Shown one piece after another: positions 8,156 to 16,956 of a stretch of 43,324 nt of DNA. Every line of letters begins with the position of its first letter. The first letter of the stretch is position 1. The DNA comes from CAIUPE01 sp037131735. Its GTDB lineage: Bacteria; Pseudomonadota; Alphaproteobacteria; Rhizobiales; Beijerinckiaceae. The stretch spans positions 1 to 43,324 of the forward strand of contig JBAXQM010000023.1 of the NCBI GenBank assembly GCA_037131735.1, read 5' to 3'. A program made the position numbers and the translations under genes. The notes beneath the pieces are model-generated. The model searched no databases. It was given only the letters and a program-made list of their open reading frames with translations, and was not told the origin of the DNA.

Positions 8156-10135
8156 TTAACCGAGACGCTGCGATACTTTTTCAACAATCGCTTCAGCAGT
8201 GATGCCGAAATGCTTGTAGAGTTCTTTGTAAGGCGCGCTGGCGCCAAAGCCGGTCATGCCGACAAATATGCCATCAGTGCCGATCATTGACTCCCAGCCC
8301 TGACGGACGCCGGCTTCAACCGCAACATTGACTTTTGCTTTGCCAAGCGTGGCGGCACGATAGGCATCATCCTGACGCGCAAAGAGTTCAAAGCTTGGCA
8401 CAGATACGACGCGGGCTTTCGCACCCTTCGCCGCAAGCTGTTCACGCGCAGCCACCGCAATTTCCACTTCCGAACCTGAAGCAAAAATCGATACATCCGC
8501 TGCACCATCAGCCGCGACAAGCTCATAAGCACCGCGTGCGCAGCGATTTTCGGACGCATTGTCTTTACGCAATTGTGCGAGGTTCTGACGTGTCAACGCC
8601 AGAATGCTTGGTGTGCAGGTTTCCGTGAGCGCGATTTCCCAGCACTCCGCTGTTTCCACAACATCGGCAGGACGGAACACATTCAAATTCGGAATCACGC
8701 GCAAGGCCGCGAGATGCTCAACCGGTTGATGAGTCGGGCCATCTTCACCAAGGCCAATCGAGTCATGCGTCATGACGTGAATGGCGCGAATGCCCATGAG
8801 CGCTGAAAGGCGTAAGGCCGGACGGAAATAATCAGTGAACACCATAAAGGTCGCATCAGACGGAATGATACCGCCATGAAGCGCCATGCCATTCACCGCT
8901 GCCGCCATACCATGTTCGCGGATGCCGTAATGAATATAACGACCGGCATAAGAACCCGGCGCCATCGGCGTGATGTTCTTGGTCTTTGTATTATTTGATG
9001 GCGTCAAATCGGCTGAACCGAGCACGAGTTCAGGTACCGCTTCGGTAATCGATTCAAGCGCCATTTCTGAGGCTTTACGCGTGGCGACCGTCTGCGGCTC
9101 GGCTGCATATTTTGCCTTCAATGAACGGATCGCATCGCTGAGTTTTGGCGAGGGCTTCCCGCCCATACGACGTTCGAATTCAGTGCCCTTTGGCGAGGCC
9201 GCAAGACGCTTCTTCCATTCTGCATGCGCACCTTGCGAACGCTTCGCGTTCGAACGCCAGGCCTCAAGCACATCCGCATCAACATGGAAGGGCTCAGGCG
9301 ACAGACCAAGCGCGGTCTTTGTCGCTGCGAGTTCTTCTGCGCCAAGCGGCTCGCCGTGAGCCTTTGATGTTCCGGCTTTTTTCGGCGCCCCAAAACCAAT
9401 CGTCGTTTTGCACGCGATCATCACCGGACGATCCGATTTCTTTGCACGCTCAATTGCAGCCGCAATCGCTGCCTGATCATGACCATCAACAGCGTCGGTA
9501 GCCCAACCCGCTGATTCAAAGCGCTTACGTTGATCAACCGAGTCAGCAATCGACAAAGGACCATCGATTGAAATGCCGTTATCGTCCCAGAGCACGATGA
9601 GGCGGTTGAGTTTCAAATGACCGGCAAGCGCAATCGCTTCTTGCGAAATGCCTTCCATAAGGTCGCCATCAGAAGCGAGCACATAAGTAAAATGATCAAC
9701 AAGCTCGGAGCCGAACTCAGCATTCAAATGACGCTCAGCAAGCGCAAAGCCCACAGCGGTTGAAATGCCTTGGCCGAGCGGGCCCGTTGTCATTTCAACA
9801 CCGGGTGTATGGCCCACTTCAGGATGTCCCGGGGTCTTAGAGCCCCACTGACGGAAAGACTTCAACTCGTCCATGGTCATTCCAGGCGTGCCGGTGAGAT
9901 AGAGCAGCGCGTAAAGCAGCATCGAGCCATGACCGGCCGAGAGAATGAAGCGATCGCGATCGGCCCAATGCGGATCAGACGGATCAAACTTCAGAAATTT
10001 TGTGTAGATAACAGTAGCGATATCCGCCGCGCCCATGGGGAGACCGGGATGTCCGGATTTGGCTTTTTCCACCCCATCCATGGCCAAGGAACGAATGGCG
10101 TGGGCCATCCGCGTTTCAAGCGCGTGCGAAGTCAT
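8156..10135 (-). CDS. tkt: Transketolase
   Basis: This thiamine-diphosphate enzyme transfers two-carbon units between sugar phosphates in the pentose phosphate pathway. The 659-residue protein has the usual length. Visible motifs are HPEVGHTPGVEMTTGPLGQG near the cofactor pocket, the ThDP/metal motif SDGDLMEGISQEA followed by DDNGISIDG, and the pyrimidine-domain EDGPTHQPVEHLA. It is the first gene of the tkt-gap-pgk-fba group. Upstream, bases 10136-10267 are non-coding and should hold its promoter; they contain a small GGGGT/ACCCC hairpin. In Rhizobiales zapA often sits just upstream of tkt, but here it lies 18 kb away. Confidence 0.98.
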   Translation of the reverse strand: MTSHALETRMAHAIRSLAMDGVEKAKSGHPGLPMGAADIATVIYTKFLKFDPSDPHWADRDRFILSAGHGSMLLYALLYLTGTPGMTMDELKSFRQWGSKTPGHPEVGHTPGVEMTTGPLGQGISTAVGFALAERHLNAEFGSELVDHFTYVLASDGDLMEGISQEAIALAGHLKLNRLIVLWDDNGISIDGPLSIADSVDQRKRFESAGWATDAVDGHDQAAIAAAIERAKKSDRPVMIACKTTIGFGAPKKAGTSKAHGEPLGAEELAATKTALGLSPEPFHVDADVLEAWRSNAKRSQGAHAEWKKRLAASPKGTEFERRMGGKPSPKLSDAIRSLKAKYAAEPQTVATRKASEMALESITEAVPELVLGSADLTPSNNTKTKNITPMAPGSYAGRYIHYGIREHGMAAAVNGMALHGGIIPSDATFMVFTDYFRPALRLSALMGIRAIHVMTHDSIGLGEDGPTHQPVEHLAALRVIPNLNVFRPADVVETAECWEIALTETCTPSILALTRQNLAQLRKDNASENRCARGAYELVAADGAADVSIFASGSEVEIAVAAREQLAAKGAKARVVSVPSFELFARQDDAYRAATLGKAKVNVAVEAGVRQGWESMIGTDGIFVGMTGFGASAPYKELYKHFGITAEAIVEKVSQRLG

Positions 10136-10267
10136 ACTCTTAGTCCTTTCGTCGAATGCGGGGGTTCTGTAACACCCCTCCCCCCCGAGTCAATCATCAA
10201 CCGCTTCGCTTTGTCGCAGGGGTGCATTGCACTGCACAAAACCCTCGCTGACACCGCGTAACCATAG

Positions 10268-10294
10268 AAAAAGCGGCCCCCGAAGGAACCGCTT
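10268..10294 (-). terminator. Rho-independent terminator of the aceA operon
   Basis: Read on the minus strand, AAGCGG and CCGCTT form a stem (with an inner CC/GG pairing) around a TTCG-like loop, followed directly by five T residues. It lies about 125 bases downstream of the small gene that follows aceA, and before the tkt promoter region, so it most likely ends the aceA transcript. Confidence 0.75.
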
Positions 10295-10418
10295 CCCCAT
10301 CAAATTCAGAAATCTCACTTAATTTTGAGAATTCCTCGTCCCGTCCGCTTTTCACGAACTAAACTTGTAAAATCATACGTATGGACGAAGCGATTGGCTC
10401 ACTGCGATGGGCGTTATT

Positions 10419-10652
10419 TTACGCCTTCTGCTTCACAACGATCGGCATCAACAGATCGCCCCAATAACCGCCTTCGGCATGATGGCGGGCGGTGCGTTGC
10501 AATTCGACCGAGAGGCCTGCCTCCACCGCGCGCATCACGGCCTGGTTCAAGCGGTGAAGATCATTGGCGAGCATGCGAATGGCGCTCTTCTGATCGTCAT
10601 TCATTTCTGTGGTCAATTCCTCAGTGCGTTCTTTCACACGTGTTCTGGTCAT
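10419..10652 (-). CDS. Small conserved-looking protein co-transcribed with aceA
   Basis: This 77-residue protein is charged and helical in its first two thirds and ends with a short hydrophobic stretch (WGDLLMPIVV). It starts at ATG behind an excellent ribosome site (TGAGGAG, 10659-10665), which argues that it is a real gene. It follows aceA in the same direction, separated by 133 bases that hold a large TAGGG-type hairpin, and is followed by a terminator. I do not recognise a domain with a known function. Its setting suggests a role linked to isocitrate lyase or growth on acetyl-CoA-forming substrates, but that is guesswork. It has no signal peptide and no clear DNA-binding motif. Confidence 0.7.
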   Translation of the reverse strand: MTRTRVKERTEELTTEMNDDQKSAIRMLANDLHRLNQAVMRAVEAGLSVELQRTARHHAEGGYWGDLLMPIVVKQKA

Positions 10653-10710
10653 GGGTGTCTCCTCAAGTGATGACGGGTGTGTTGTTGTTGTTAAAAATTC
10701 GAAAGGAGTT

Positions 10711-10777
10711 AGGGCTTAGGTCTTGGGGCTTAGGCAGTCGGGCAGTTTCCAAGACCTACGCCCTACACCTAAGCCCT
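10711..10777 (-). repeat. TAGGG-rich imperfect palindrome, copy 1 (after aceA)
   Basis: The arms are built from repeats like AGGGCTTAGG and AGGGCGTAGG. AGGGCTTAGGTCTTGG (10711-10726) pairs with CCAAGACCTACGCCCT (10749-10764) at 15 of 16 positions, or its first ten bases pair exactly with CCTAAGCCCT (10768-10777). On the transcript it begins eight bases after the aceA stop. A second member lies at 36856-36924, also eight bases after a stop. It is probably an intercistronic stability hairpin from a repeat family. Confidence 0.75.
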
Positions 10778-10785
10778 CGTTTCAA

Positions 10786-12081
10786 CTACTCCGCAGCGTG
10801 TTTGTGGAACTGCGCTGTTTCGGTTGATTCACTCATCGCGGTTGTTGATGACTGACCTGCCGAGATGGTTGTCGCAACGAGATCGAAATAACCGGTACCA
10901 ACTTCACGTTGATGGCGTGTTGCAGTGTAGCCTTTCGACTCGGACGCAAATTCCGCCTGTTGCAATTCGGAATAGGCTGCCATGCCGCGATCCTTGTAGC
11001 CGAGCGCCAATTCGAACATGCCGTGATTCAAAGCGTGGAAGCCAGCAAGCGTGACGAATTGGAATTTGTAACCCATTGCGCCGAGCTCACGCTGGAACTT
11101 GGCGATGGTGGCTTCATCGAGCTTAGCTTTCCAGTTGAATGACGGAGAGCAGTTATAGGCCATCATCTTGCCCGGATGCTTCTTCTGCAGGGCTTCCGCG
11201 AATTTCTTCGCATCGTTCAAATCCGGATGCGATGTTTCCCACCAAATCAAATCGGCGATATTCGCGAAGGCCAAACCACGAGAGATGCAGTGATCAAGAC
11301 CGGTGCCCTCCTTCAAGCGATAGAAGCCTTCCGGCGTGCGGGAATTTTCTTCAATGAAGGGCCGATCACGCTCGTCAACGTCTGATGTAATGAGCTTCGC
11401 TGATTCTGCATCGGTACGTGCAACCGTGATGGTCGGAACGCCCATGACGTCTGCTGCCAAACGCGCTGCAACAAGATTGCGCTCATGCGCAGCGGTAGGG
11501 ATCAAGACTTTGCCGCCGAGATGGCCACATTTCTTTTCCGATGCCAATTGATCTTCAAAGTGAACGCCCGCTGCGCCCGCTTCAATATAGGCTTTCATGA
11601 TCTCATAGGAATTGAGCGGACCACCGAAGCCTGCTTCTGCATCGGCAACAATCGGCAAGAACCAATCGCGATGCGCGCCGCCTTCCGAATGCTCGACTTC
11701 ATCAGCGCGCTTCAACGTGCGGTTAATACGGCGGCAGAGTTCAGGGCCTGCATTCGCGGGATAGAGTGACTGGTCGGGATACATCGCACCCGCCGTGTTG
11801 GCGTCTGCCGCCACCTGCCAGCCAGAGAGATAAATCGCCTTCAAACCGGCGCGTGCCATCTGCATCGCCTGGTTGCCGGTCACCGCGCCGAGTGCATTGA
11901 TGTAGTCTTCGCTCTTCAACAATTCCCAGAGCTTGTTCGCGCCGCGCTCGGCAAGCGTTTGCGCAATCGGGAAGGAGCCGCGCAGACGGACGACTTCATC
12001 AACCGAGTAAGGGCGCTTGATGCCATCGAAACGGCCTTTGGGTGCATGCGGCACAAGGGTTTCAAATGTCTGCGTGGTCAT
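10786..12081 (-). CDS. aceA: Isocitrate lyase
   Basis: The enzyme splits isocitrate into glyoxylate and succinate, the first step of the glyoxylate bypass used on acetate and other acetyl-CoA-yielding substrates. The protein contains the active-site KKCGHLGGKVLIPT with the catalytic cysteine, and the WETSHPDL and YNCSPSFNWK strands. I start it at the ATG at 12081 (431 residues, the normal bacterial length), which has an AAAGGA site; an upstream in-frame start at 12117 would add an Arg/Lys-rich stretch lacking support. It is divergent from the scfR regulator. Malate synthase is not in the window. Acetoacetate released by CdhC would be one source of acetyl-CoA for this route. Confidence 0.97.
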   Translation of the reverse strand: MTTQTFETLVPHAPKGRFDGIKRPYSVDEVVRLRGSFPIAQTLAERGANKLWELLKSEDYINALGAVTGNQAMQMARAGLKAIYLSGWQVAADANTAGAMYPDQSLYPANAGPELCRRINRTLKRADEVEHSEGGAHRDWFLPIVADAEAGFGGPLNSYEIMKAYIEAGAAGVHFEDQLASEKKCGHLGGKVLIPTAAHERNLVAARLAADVMGVPTITVARTDAESAKLITSDVDERDRPFIEENSRTPEGFYRLKEGTGLDHCISRGLAFANIADLIWWETSHPDLNDAKKFAEALQKKHPGKMMAYNCSPSFNWKAKLDEATIAKFQRELGAMGYKFQFVTLAGFHALNHGMFELALGYKDRGMAAYSELQQAEFASESKGYTATRHQREVGTGYFDLVATTISAGQSSTTAMSESTETAQFHKHAAE

Positions 12082-12243
12082 GAGGGTCGTCCTTTTCTGT
12101 TTTCGCTTTATCTTCACAAGTCTTTACAATGTCTCATCCGAAAGTCTTACAGAGCAGACACAACGGCTTTGACGCTGGAAATGACTGATAGACAAGCGTT
12201 GTGCGCTGCACCAGACGGACATTTGCCCTCAAAGGTCACATGG

Positions 12244-12289
12244 TTGTAACTTGACAATTGTAAACATGTCATATTGTAAATTATTGTAA
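12244..12289 (+). promoter_or_regulatory. scfR promoter with four TTGTAA boxes (probable operator)
   Basis: TTGTAA occurs at 12244, 12258, 12274 and 12284, and an inverted copy TTACAA at 12124 lies on the aceA side. The cluster overlaps a perfect -35 hexamer TTGACA at 12251-12256 and ends just before the scfR ribosome site GGAG (12297-12300). The pattern suggests a regulator binding tandem sites to control itself and aceA. RamB/PccR-type regulators are known to act at such divergent regions; binding of ScfR here is inferred. Confidence 0.55.
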
Positions 12290-12308
12290 TTATTTTGGAG
12301 ATGAACCC

Positions 12309-13739
12309 ATGGCCGATGCCGGACGCAAAATTCTCGCGGGCGCGCGCGTGCGCCGTCTGCGCCGCGAATTGGGCCTCTCGCAGGCCGGTATGGCGGCGGA
12401 ACTCGGCATTTCCGCAAGTTATCTCAATCTGATGGAGCGCAACCAGCGTCCGGTAACGGCGCAGGTGCTGATCCGGCTAGCTGAAGCCTTCAATGTCGAT
12501 CCCCGTGGCTTTGCGCGGGAAGAAGAAGCGCGGCTGCAAGGCGAACTCGACGAAGTGTTTGCCGACCCCCTCTTCCGCGCGGCACCCGTGGCGCGCGATG
12601 AGGTGCGCGAATTGGCCGATCTCGCGCCTTCCGTGGCGGATGCCGTACAGCGGCTCTACACGGCCTATCGCGATTTGAAAGAAGGCGGCGCGGGCCAACT
12701 GGGAGTGAATGAAGACGAGCGGGGCGAGACGGCTGTCGGAAACAATCCGGTTGATCGCGTGCGTGATCTCATTCAATCAGCCGCCAATCATTTTCCTGAA
12801 TTGGAAGCGCGCGCCGAAGCGCTTGCGGATGAGCTAGCGAAATCAGGTATTGATCTGCTCCCCGCCCTCACGGCGCGGTTGAAAGACCTGCATGGCATTC
12901 GTGTGCAAGTCTTGCCGGTGGATGTGATGCCAGGGTCATTACGACGCTTTGATCATCATCGGCGGCGTTTGATGCTCTCGGAACTCGTCGACACCTATGG
13001 CCGCGCGTTTCAAACCGCGTATCAACTCGCGTTGATTGAATGGCGCGAGATGATTGATGCAATTGCCACGCGAATTGAACCACAACAAAGTCCGGCGAAA
13101 GCGCTGCTGCGTGTGAGTCTTGCCAATTATGCCGCTGCCGCTCTGATGATGCCCTATCAAAAATTTCTCGATGCGGCAGAAGCGCTCAATTACGATATCG
13201 ATGTGTTGGGCGCGCGCTTTCAAGCAAGCTTTGAACAAGTCGCGCATCGCCTGACAACGCTTAACCGCACAAACGCCCGCGGCGTGCCGTTTTTTCTCAT
13301 TCGCATAGATACCGCGGGCAATGTGTCAAAGCGTTTTGCGGCGGGTAATTTTCCCTTCTCGCGCTTTGGCGGCACCTGCCCGCTATGGAGCTTGCACGAA
13401 ACATTCTCAAGCCCCGGCGCCTTTATGACCGAGATTGTCGAATTACCCGATGGCGGCAAATGGTTTTCGATTGCACGCACCGTGCGCCGCGCGGCGTCTG
13501 CTTATGGCGGTGCAGAAGGCCAATTCGCGATCGGTCTCGGCTGCGAATTGAAATATGCCTCGCGCCTAATTTATGCACGCAAATTCGATTTGAAAAACGC
13601 ACCGGCAACGCCGATTGGCGTGAATTGCCGACTCTGTGAAAGAGATAATTGCGCGCAACGCGCCGCACCGCCGATCACCCGCAAATTGCGCGTGGATGAA
13701 AGCATTCGCGGTGTGTCGCCGTTTAGTTTTGATGGGTAG
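12309..13739 (+). CDS. ScfR/RamB-type short-chain acyl-CoA-responsive regulator
   Basis: The 476-residue protein begins with a Cro/CI-type helix-turn-helix (about residues 10-65, with LGLSQAGMAAELGISASYLNLM-type spacing). It continues with an IrrE-N-like central domain and ends with a cysteine-rich region, NCRLCERDNCAQRA (about 440-455). This is the architecture of ScfR regulators, such as RamB of Corynebacterium (glyoxylate bypass) and PccR of Rhodobacter (propionyl-CoA), which sense short-chain acyl-CoA. Its divergent position from isocitrate lyase supports control of the glyoxylate bypass and of itself through the TTGTAA boxes between them. The start is ATG with GGAG eight bases upstream. 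It is followed by the AT-rich insert. Confidence 0.88.
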   Translation: MADAGRKILAGARVRRLRRELGLSQAGMAAELGISASYLNLMERNQRPVTAQVLIRLAEAFNVDPRGFAREEEARLQGELDEVFADPLFRAAPVARDEVRELADLAPSVADAVQRLYTAYRDLKEGGAGQLGVNEDERGETAVGNNPVDRVRDLIQSAANHFPELEARAEALADELAKSGIDLLPALTARLKDLHGIRVQVLPVDVMPGSLRRFDHHRRRLMLSELVDTYGRAFQTAYQLALIEWREMIDAIATRIEPQQSPAKALLRVSLANYAAAALMMPYQKFLDAAEALNYDIDVLGARFQASFEQVAHRLTTLNRTNARGVPFFLIRIDTAGNVSKRFAAGNFPFSRFGGTCPLWSLHETFSSPGAFMTEIVELPDGGKWFSIARTVRRAASAYGGAEGQFAIGLGCELKYASRLIYARKFDLKNAPATPIGVNCRLCERDNCAQRAAPPITRKLRVDESIRGVSPFSFDG

Positions 13740-13769
13740 AATAAATACGTTGGAGCTGGATGTGGATAA

Positions 13770-14480
13770 CTATCCACTACCATTCATTTTGCCTATATCA
13801 CCGGCATCAGGAAACTTAGGAAGCTCGCACATAATTTTTATTCGAGATTTTTGTAATTTTTTAATTTTCTTTACGTGGTTTGGAATAATGTCACGTTTTA
13901 ATTTTTCATCACCAAACTTTTCGAATGTCCCAGTTTCTTTATTAAAATGTCCCGGAGTTTGCGCATCTGTTTCTATACGGAAAAGTAGGTCAATTTCTTG
14001 AAGTTCTTCTAGCAATTTGCAGAGCACCAAATAGAGAACCGACAAAGCCTCAAGTGAAACAAGAATTTGATGAGGGGAGCCGTCCAGATCGATGAACGAA
14101 CCAATGCCCTTATCATGATCATAAATATGGTGGTGGATAATAGCATTCCGATATTTTCGGCACTGTTCAAATACGGCAAAGCAGTCAAAGATACACTGCT
14201 TGGCTGAATCATCTAATAATTCAGCATTCTTTAGATATTCTTTCAATAGATCTAATTTTTTATTTGCAGTCAAACTTGAACTGACTGAAAGACGCAACCA
14301 AAACGGATTTTTATTGAACAAAATAAACGTCGCAATAAAATCAATTAACGATTCAAGTTGGTTCCACCTGATTGATATTGCTCCGATTTCAGACAACTGG
14401 TCAACAGAGTATGCCTTTTTTGGGTCTGACTCAAATCGACTGGGCCGTAATTTCAAGTCGACTGGCGCGCGACGCTTCAT
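13770..14480 (-). CDS. HEPN-like protein of unknown function in AT-rich insert
   Basis: I do not recognise a named family. The protein is mostly helical and contains YRNAIIHHH (about residue 125 if counted from the longer start), which fits the R-x4-H motif of HEPN domains; many HEPN proteins are RNases or nucleotide-transfer targets in toxin-antitoxin and defence systems. The ATG at 14480 (236 residues) is chosen because AAGGAAG lies just upstream; an ATG at 14522 would add 14 residues but has no ribosome site. The gene is clearly more AT-rich than its neighbours, and together with the toxin-antitoxin-like pair next to it looks horizontally acquired. It converges on scfR with 30 bases between. 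A defence role is inference only. Confidence 0.65.
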   Translation of the reverse strand: MKRRAPVDLKLRPSRFESDPKKAYSVDQLSEIGAISIRWNQLESLIDFIATFILFNKNPFWLRLSVSSSLTANKKLDLLKEYLKNAELLDDSAKQCIFDCFAVFEQCRKYRNAIIHHHIYDHDKGIGSFIDLDGSPHQILVSLEALSVLYLVLCKLLEELQEIDLLFRIETDAQTPGHFNKETGTFEKFGDEKLKRDIIPNHVKKIKKLQKSRIKIMCELPKFPDAGDIGKMNGSG

Positions 14481-14683
14481 TACTTCCTTGCCAGTAGGCC
14501 TTCTATGCGTTGATTGAGACATAATTTAATGAATTTCCCATCAATAATATTAAGAATGTGTCATTGATTTAATCCAGCCGCGACTTTGCCTTTTTTCTAA
14601 AATTCTAACTTAGATATTCCGTTGAAGGAGCTGTTTTCTGCTACTTGACCTGAAATCCAAATGACACTGAACAAAATCTAACC

Positions 14684-14992
14684 TTACTCCGCTGCGAGAT
14701 TGCTCTCTGCTTCATTGACCGTCTTACGCCGCACGAGCTTGAACTCAATCTCATAGCCCATGGCCCACGCCATTTCGGCAAGCGAGCGTTGAGTCATATT
14801 TTCGCGGCCGAGCAGACGACGATTGATCGCTGAGCGGTCGATACCAAGCGAGACAGCAAGCTGCTGCTGCGTGAATTTCCGCTCTTTCTTTGCCTCGATA
14901 AACGCTTTCTGAAGCGCGCGCTCGACATCCCCAAAAAAGCGAGCGACTTGGCGTTCTTTCGGGTCAATTTTTAAGCGAAATGACGTCGCCAT
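14684..14992 (-). CDS. XRE-type antitoxin-like DNA-binding protein
   Basis: The 102-residue protein carries a helix-turn-helix of the Cro/CI type in its middle (FTQQQLAVSLGIDRSAINRR, about residues 39-58), followed by a segment (SLAEMAWAMGYEIEF) typical of small antitoxins. The ATG at 14992 has an AAAGG ribosome site eight bases upstream. It overlaps the end of the upstream gene by 29 bases, the tight toxin-first layout seen in HigBA-like modules, so it is likely the antitoxin and autorepressor. The 161 bases downstream, up to the HEPN gene, are AT-rich and hold no gene I can support. Confidence 0.75.
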   Translation of the reverse strand: MATSFRLKIDPKERQVARFFGDVERALQKAFIEAKKERKFTQQQLAVSLGIDRSAINRRLLGRENMTQRSLAEMAWAMGYEIEFKLVRRKTVNEAESNLAAE

Positions 14993-15443
14993 ATTCAATG
15001 CCTTTCAACCAGTGAAGCCCTAATCTGTTGCGGATTTGAACGACATTTCCAACATGCTTCTGATATCGTGATTGATCTCGTAAAGCGCTTTTCATCTGTC
15101 CATCAACGGCAATAAAACAGTCCTTTTGAGCAAAATAGCCAAAGATCCGAACATCGACAGTCTTTATCTCCCAAACCGCATAACTCGTCGGCGAAAGCAT
15201 TTTGAACATGTGAACGGCTTCAAAACTCTCTCCCCAACAAAAGGCATCAAACCGGTCAATCAATTGGTAAAAGGGACTAAGATATGTTCCTTTTGATGGC
15301 TTTCTTTGCTTTAAATCGTCTTCCGCCCAATCCTGAAAATGCGGAGTCATGTAGATCATCCGCTCAGTTACGACAGGTCGTGGCAGCGACGGCTCGTATC
15401 TCACAAGCCGCCCTTCCCTCACCAAGGTAATAATTGTTGCCAT
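14964..15443 (-). CDS. Putative toxin partner of the XRE antitoxin
   Basis: This protein of about 159 residues precedes and overlaps the antitoxin-like gene. Its C-terminal half, with AVWEIKTVDVRIFGYFAQ followed by a Tyr/Arg-containing helix, resembles the beta-sheet core of RelE/HigB-like mRNA interferases, but catalytic residues cannot be assigned with confidence. The ATG at 15443 is the best start although its ribosome site is weak; a TTG at 15512 in the same frame is possible. The region is AT-rich, consistent with a mobile toxin-antitoxin module. The call rests mainly on gene order and the antitoxin partner. Confidence 0.55.
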   Translation of the reverse strand: MATIITLVREGRLVRYEPSLPRPVVTERMIYMTPHFQDWAEDDLKQRKPSKGTYLSPFYQLIDRFDAFCWGESFEAVHMFKMLSPTSYAVWEIKTVDVRIFGYFAQKDCFIAVDGQMKSALRDQSRYQKHVGNVVQIRNRLGLHWLKGIEYGDVISLKN

Positions 15444-15582
15444 ATAAGTCAACAAAATTTTGAGGTAGGGGCCGTTTAATCCAAGACTCAGCTGAAATTG
15501 ACCATACGTCAATATCTTGGGAAACCGTCCACCCAGGCTATAGCGAGGCTAAGCCGTTAAATCTCTAAATTATAAGATAAAA

Positions 15583-16953
15583 TCAACAATCGGCGACGTT
15601 GACGGCCAGCCCGCCCTGCGCGGTTTCTTTGTATTTCACGAGCATGTCGATGCCCGTCTGGCGCATGGTCTCGATGACTTCATCGAGAGAGACGCGATGG
15701 GTGCCATCGCCACGCAGCGACAAAGACGCCGCAACAATCGCTTTATTCGCCCCAAACGCATTGCGTTCGATACAGGGGATTTGCACGAGCCCGCCGATGG
15801 GGTCACAGGTCATGCCAAGATGATGTTCCAATGCGATTTCAGCGGCGTTTTCCACTTGCTCCGGCGTGCCGCCAAGCAGCGCGCACAAGCCACCTGCTGC
15901 CATCGCAGACGCCGAGCCGACTTCCCCTTGGCAGCCAACTTCTGCGCCCGAGATTGAGGCGTTTTGTTTGATGAGCGAGCCGACGGCCGCAGCGGTCAAA
16001 AGAAAATCACGCGAGGCTTCGAGCGAATATTCGGGGCAGAACTCTTTCGCATAGCGCAACACAGCAGGAATGATTCCTGCCGCACCATTGGTGGGCGCGG
16101 TGACCACACGACCACCGGCCGCGTTCTCTTCATTCACGGCAATCGCGTAAAGCGAAACATAGTCCATGATCTCATGCGCGGGGCGGCGATTGTCGCCCTT
16201 TGCGGCCTCAAGCTGTGTGGCAATCGATTTCGCACGACGTTTCACTTTCAAGCCACCCGGCAAAATGCCGTCTTGCCGACAGCCGCGATCAATGCACGCG
16301 AACATCACATCACGAATACGATCAAGACGCGCGTTGATCTCGACATCGTCATGCAGCGCGCGCTCATTGTCGCGCTGGATTTGCGCGAAGTTTTTGCCTG
16401 TGCTTTTGCAAAGCGCCAGTAACTCGGCAACGGTTGTAAAAGGATAAGGGAGAGATGGTCCGCCGGCCCCGCCTGAGGCCTCTTCTTCGTCGGTGACAAC
16501 AAACCCGCCGCCAATCGAGTAATAGGCTTTTTCAAGAAGCATCGCTCCTTCCGCACCATAAGCGGTGAACCGCAACGCGTTGGAATGACGCTTCATCAAT
16601 TCTTTTTTATTCGCGAGAAGATCATCCTCGAGCGCAAACGGAATGGCGCGCACGCCGCCGAGTTCAAGCGATCCGTTGCGCGTGATGGATGAGATGATCG
16701 CTTCAACCTGATCGGGATCAACTTCGGCGGGTAGGTAACCAGAAAGGCCCAAGAGAATCGCCGTTTCCGTGCCGTGGCCTTTCGCTGTCCACGCAAGCGA
16801 ACCGAAGAGCTCTGTCTTGATGCGGCCAACGCGACCCAGACCCAAAGTGTCATTGACGAGCGCCACGAAGCGATGCGCGGCCACCATCGGACCAACCGTG
16901 TGCGAACTCGAAGGGCCGATGCCAACTTTGAAAAGGTCAAAAACGCTGATCAT
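15583..16953 (-). CDS. sdaA: L-serine ammonia-lyase (iron-sulfur type)
   Basis: The enzyme deaminates L-serine to pyruvate and ammonia using a [4Fe-4S] cluster. The 456-residue single-chain protein has GIGPSSSHTVGPM near the N-terminus, TAPTNGAAGIIPAVL, CQGEVGSASAMAAGG and GGLVQIPCIERN. It ends in a C-terminal cysteine (VADC). In the Legionella enzyme a C-terminal cysteine folds back to cap the cluster, so this ending fits an auto-inhibited resting form. It begins only three bases after the RACo-like stop codon, so it is the last gene of the corrinoid operon. That placement suggests that serine made from glycine and methylene-THF during betaine breakdown is converted here to pyruvate. Confidence 0.95.
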   Translation of the reverse strand: MISVFDLFKVGIGPSSSHTVGPMVAAHRFVALVNDTLGLGRVGRIKTELFGSLAWTAKGHGTETAILLGLSGYLPAEVDPDQVEAIISSITRNGSLELGGVRAIPFALEDDLLANKKELMKRHSNALRFTAYGAEGAMLLEKAYYSIGGGFVVTDEEEASGGAGGPSLPYPFTTVAELLALCKSTGKNFAQIQRDNERALHDDVEINARLDRIRDVMFACIDRGCRQDGILPGGLKVKRRAKSIATQLEAAKGDNRRPAHEIMDYVSLYAIAVNEENAAGGRVVTAPTNGAAGIIPAVLRYAKEFCPEYSLEASRDFLLTAAAVGSLIKQNASISGAEVGCQGEVGSASAMAAGGLCALLGGTPEQVENAAEIALEHHLGMTCDPIGGLVQIPCIERNAFGANKAIVAASLSLRGDGTHRVSLDEVIETMRQTGIDMLVKYKETAQGGLAVNVADC

Positions 16954-16956
16954 GGG

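Noticed and set aside
10711..10777. TTAGGG-like units as a telomere or linear replicon end.
   Set aside because: The units form interrupted palindromes between operon genes, not terminal tandem arrays, and a second copy lies 26 kb away.
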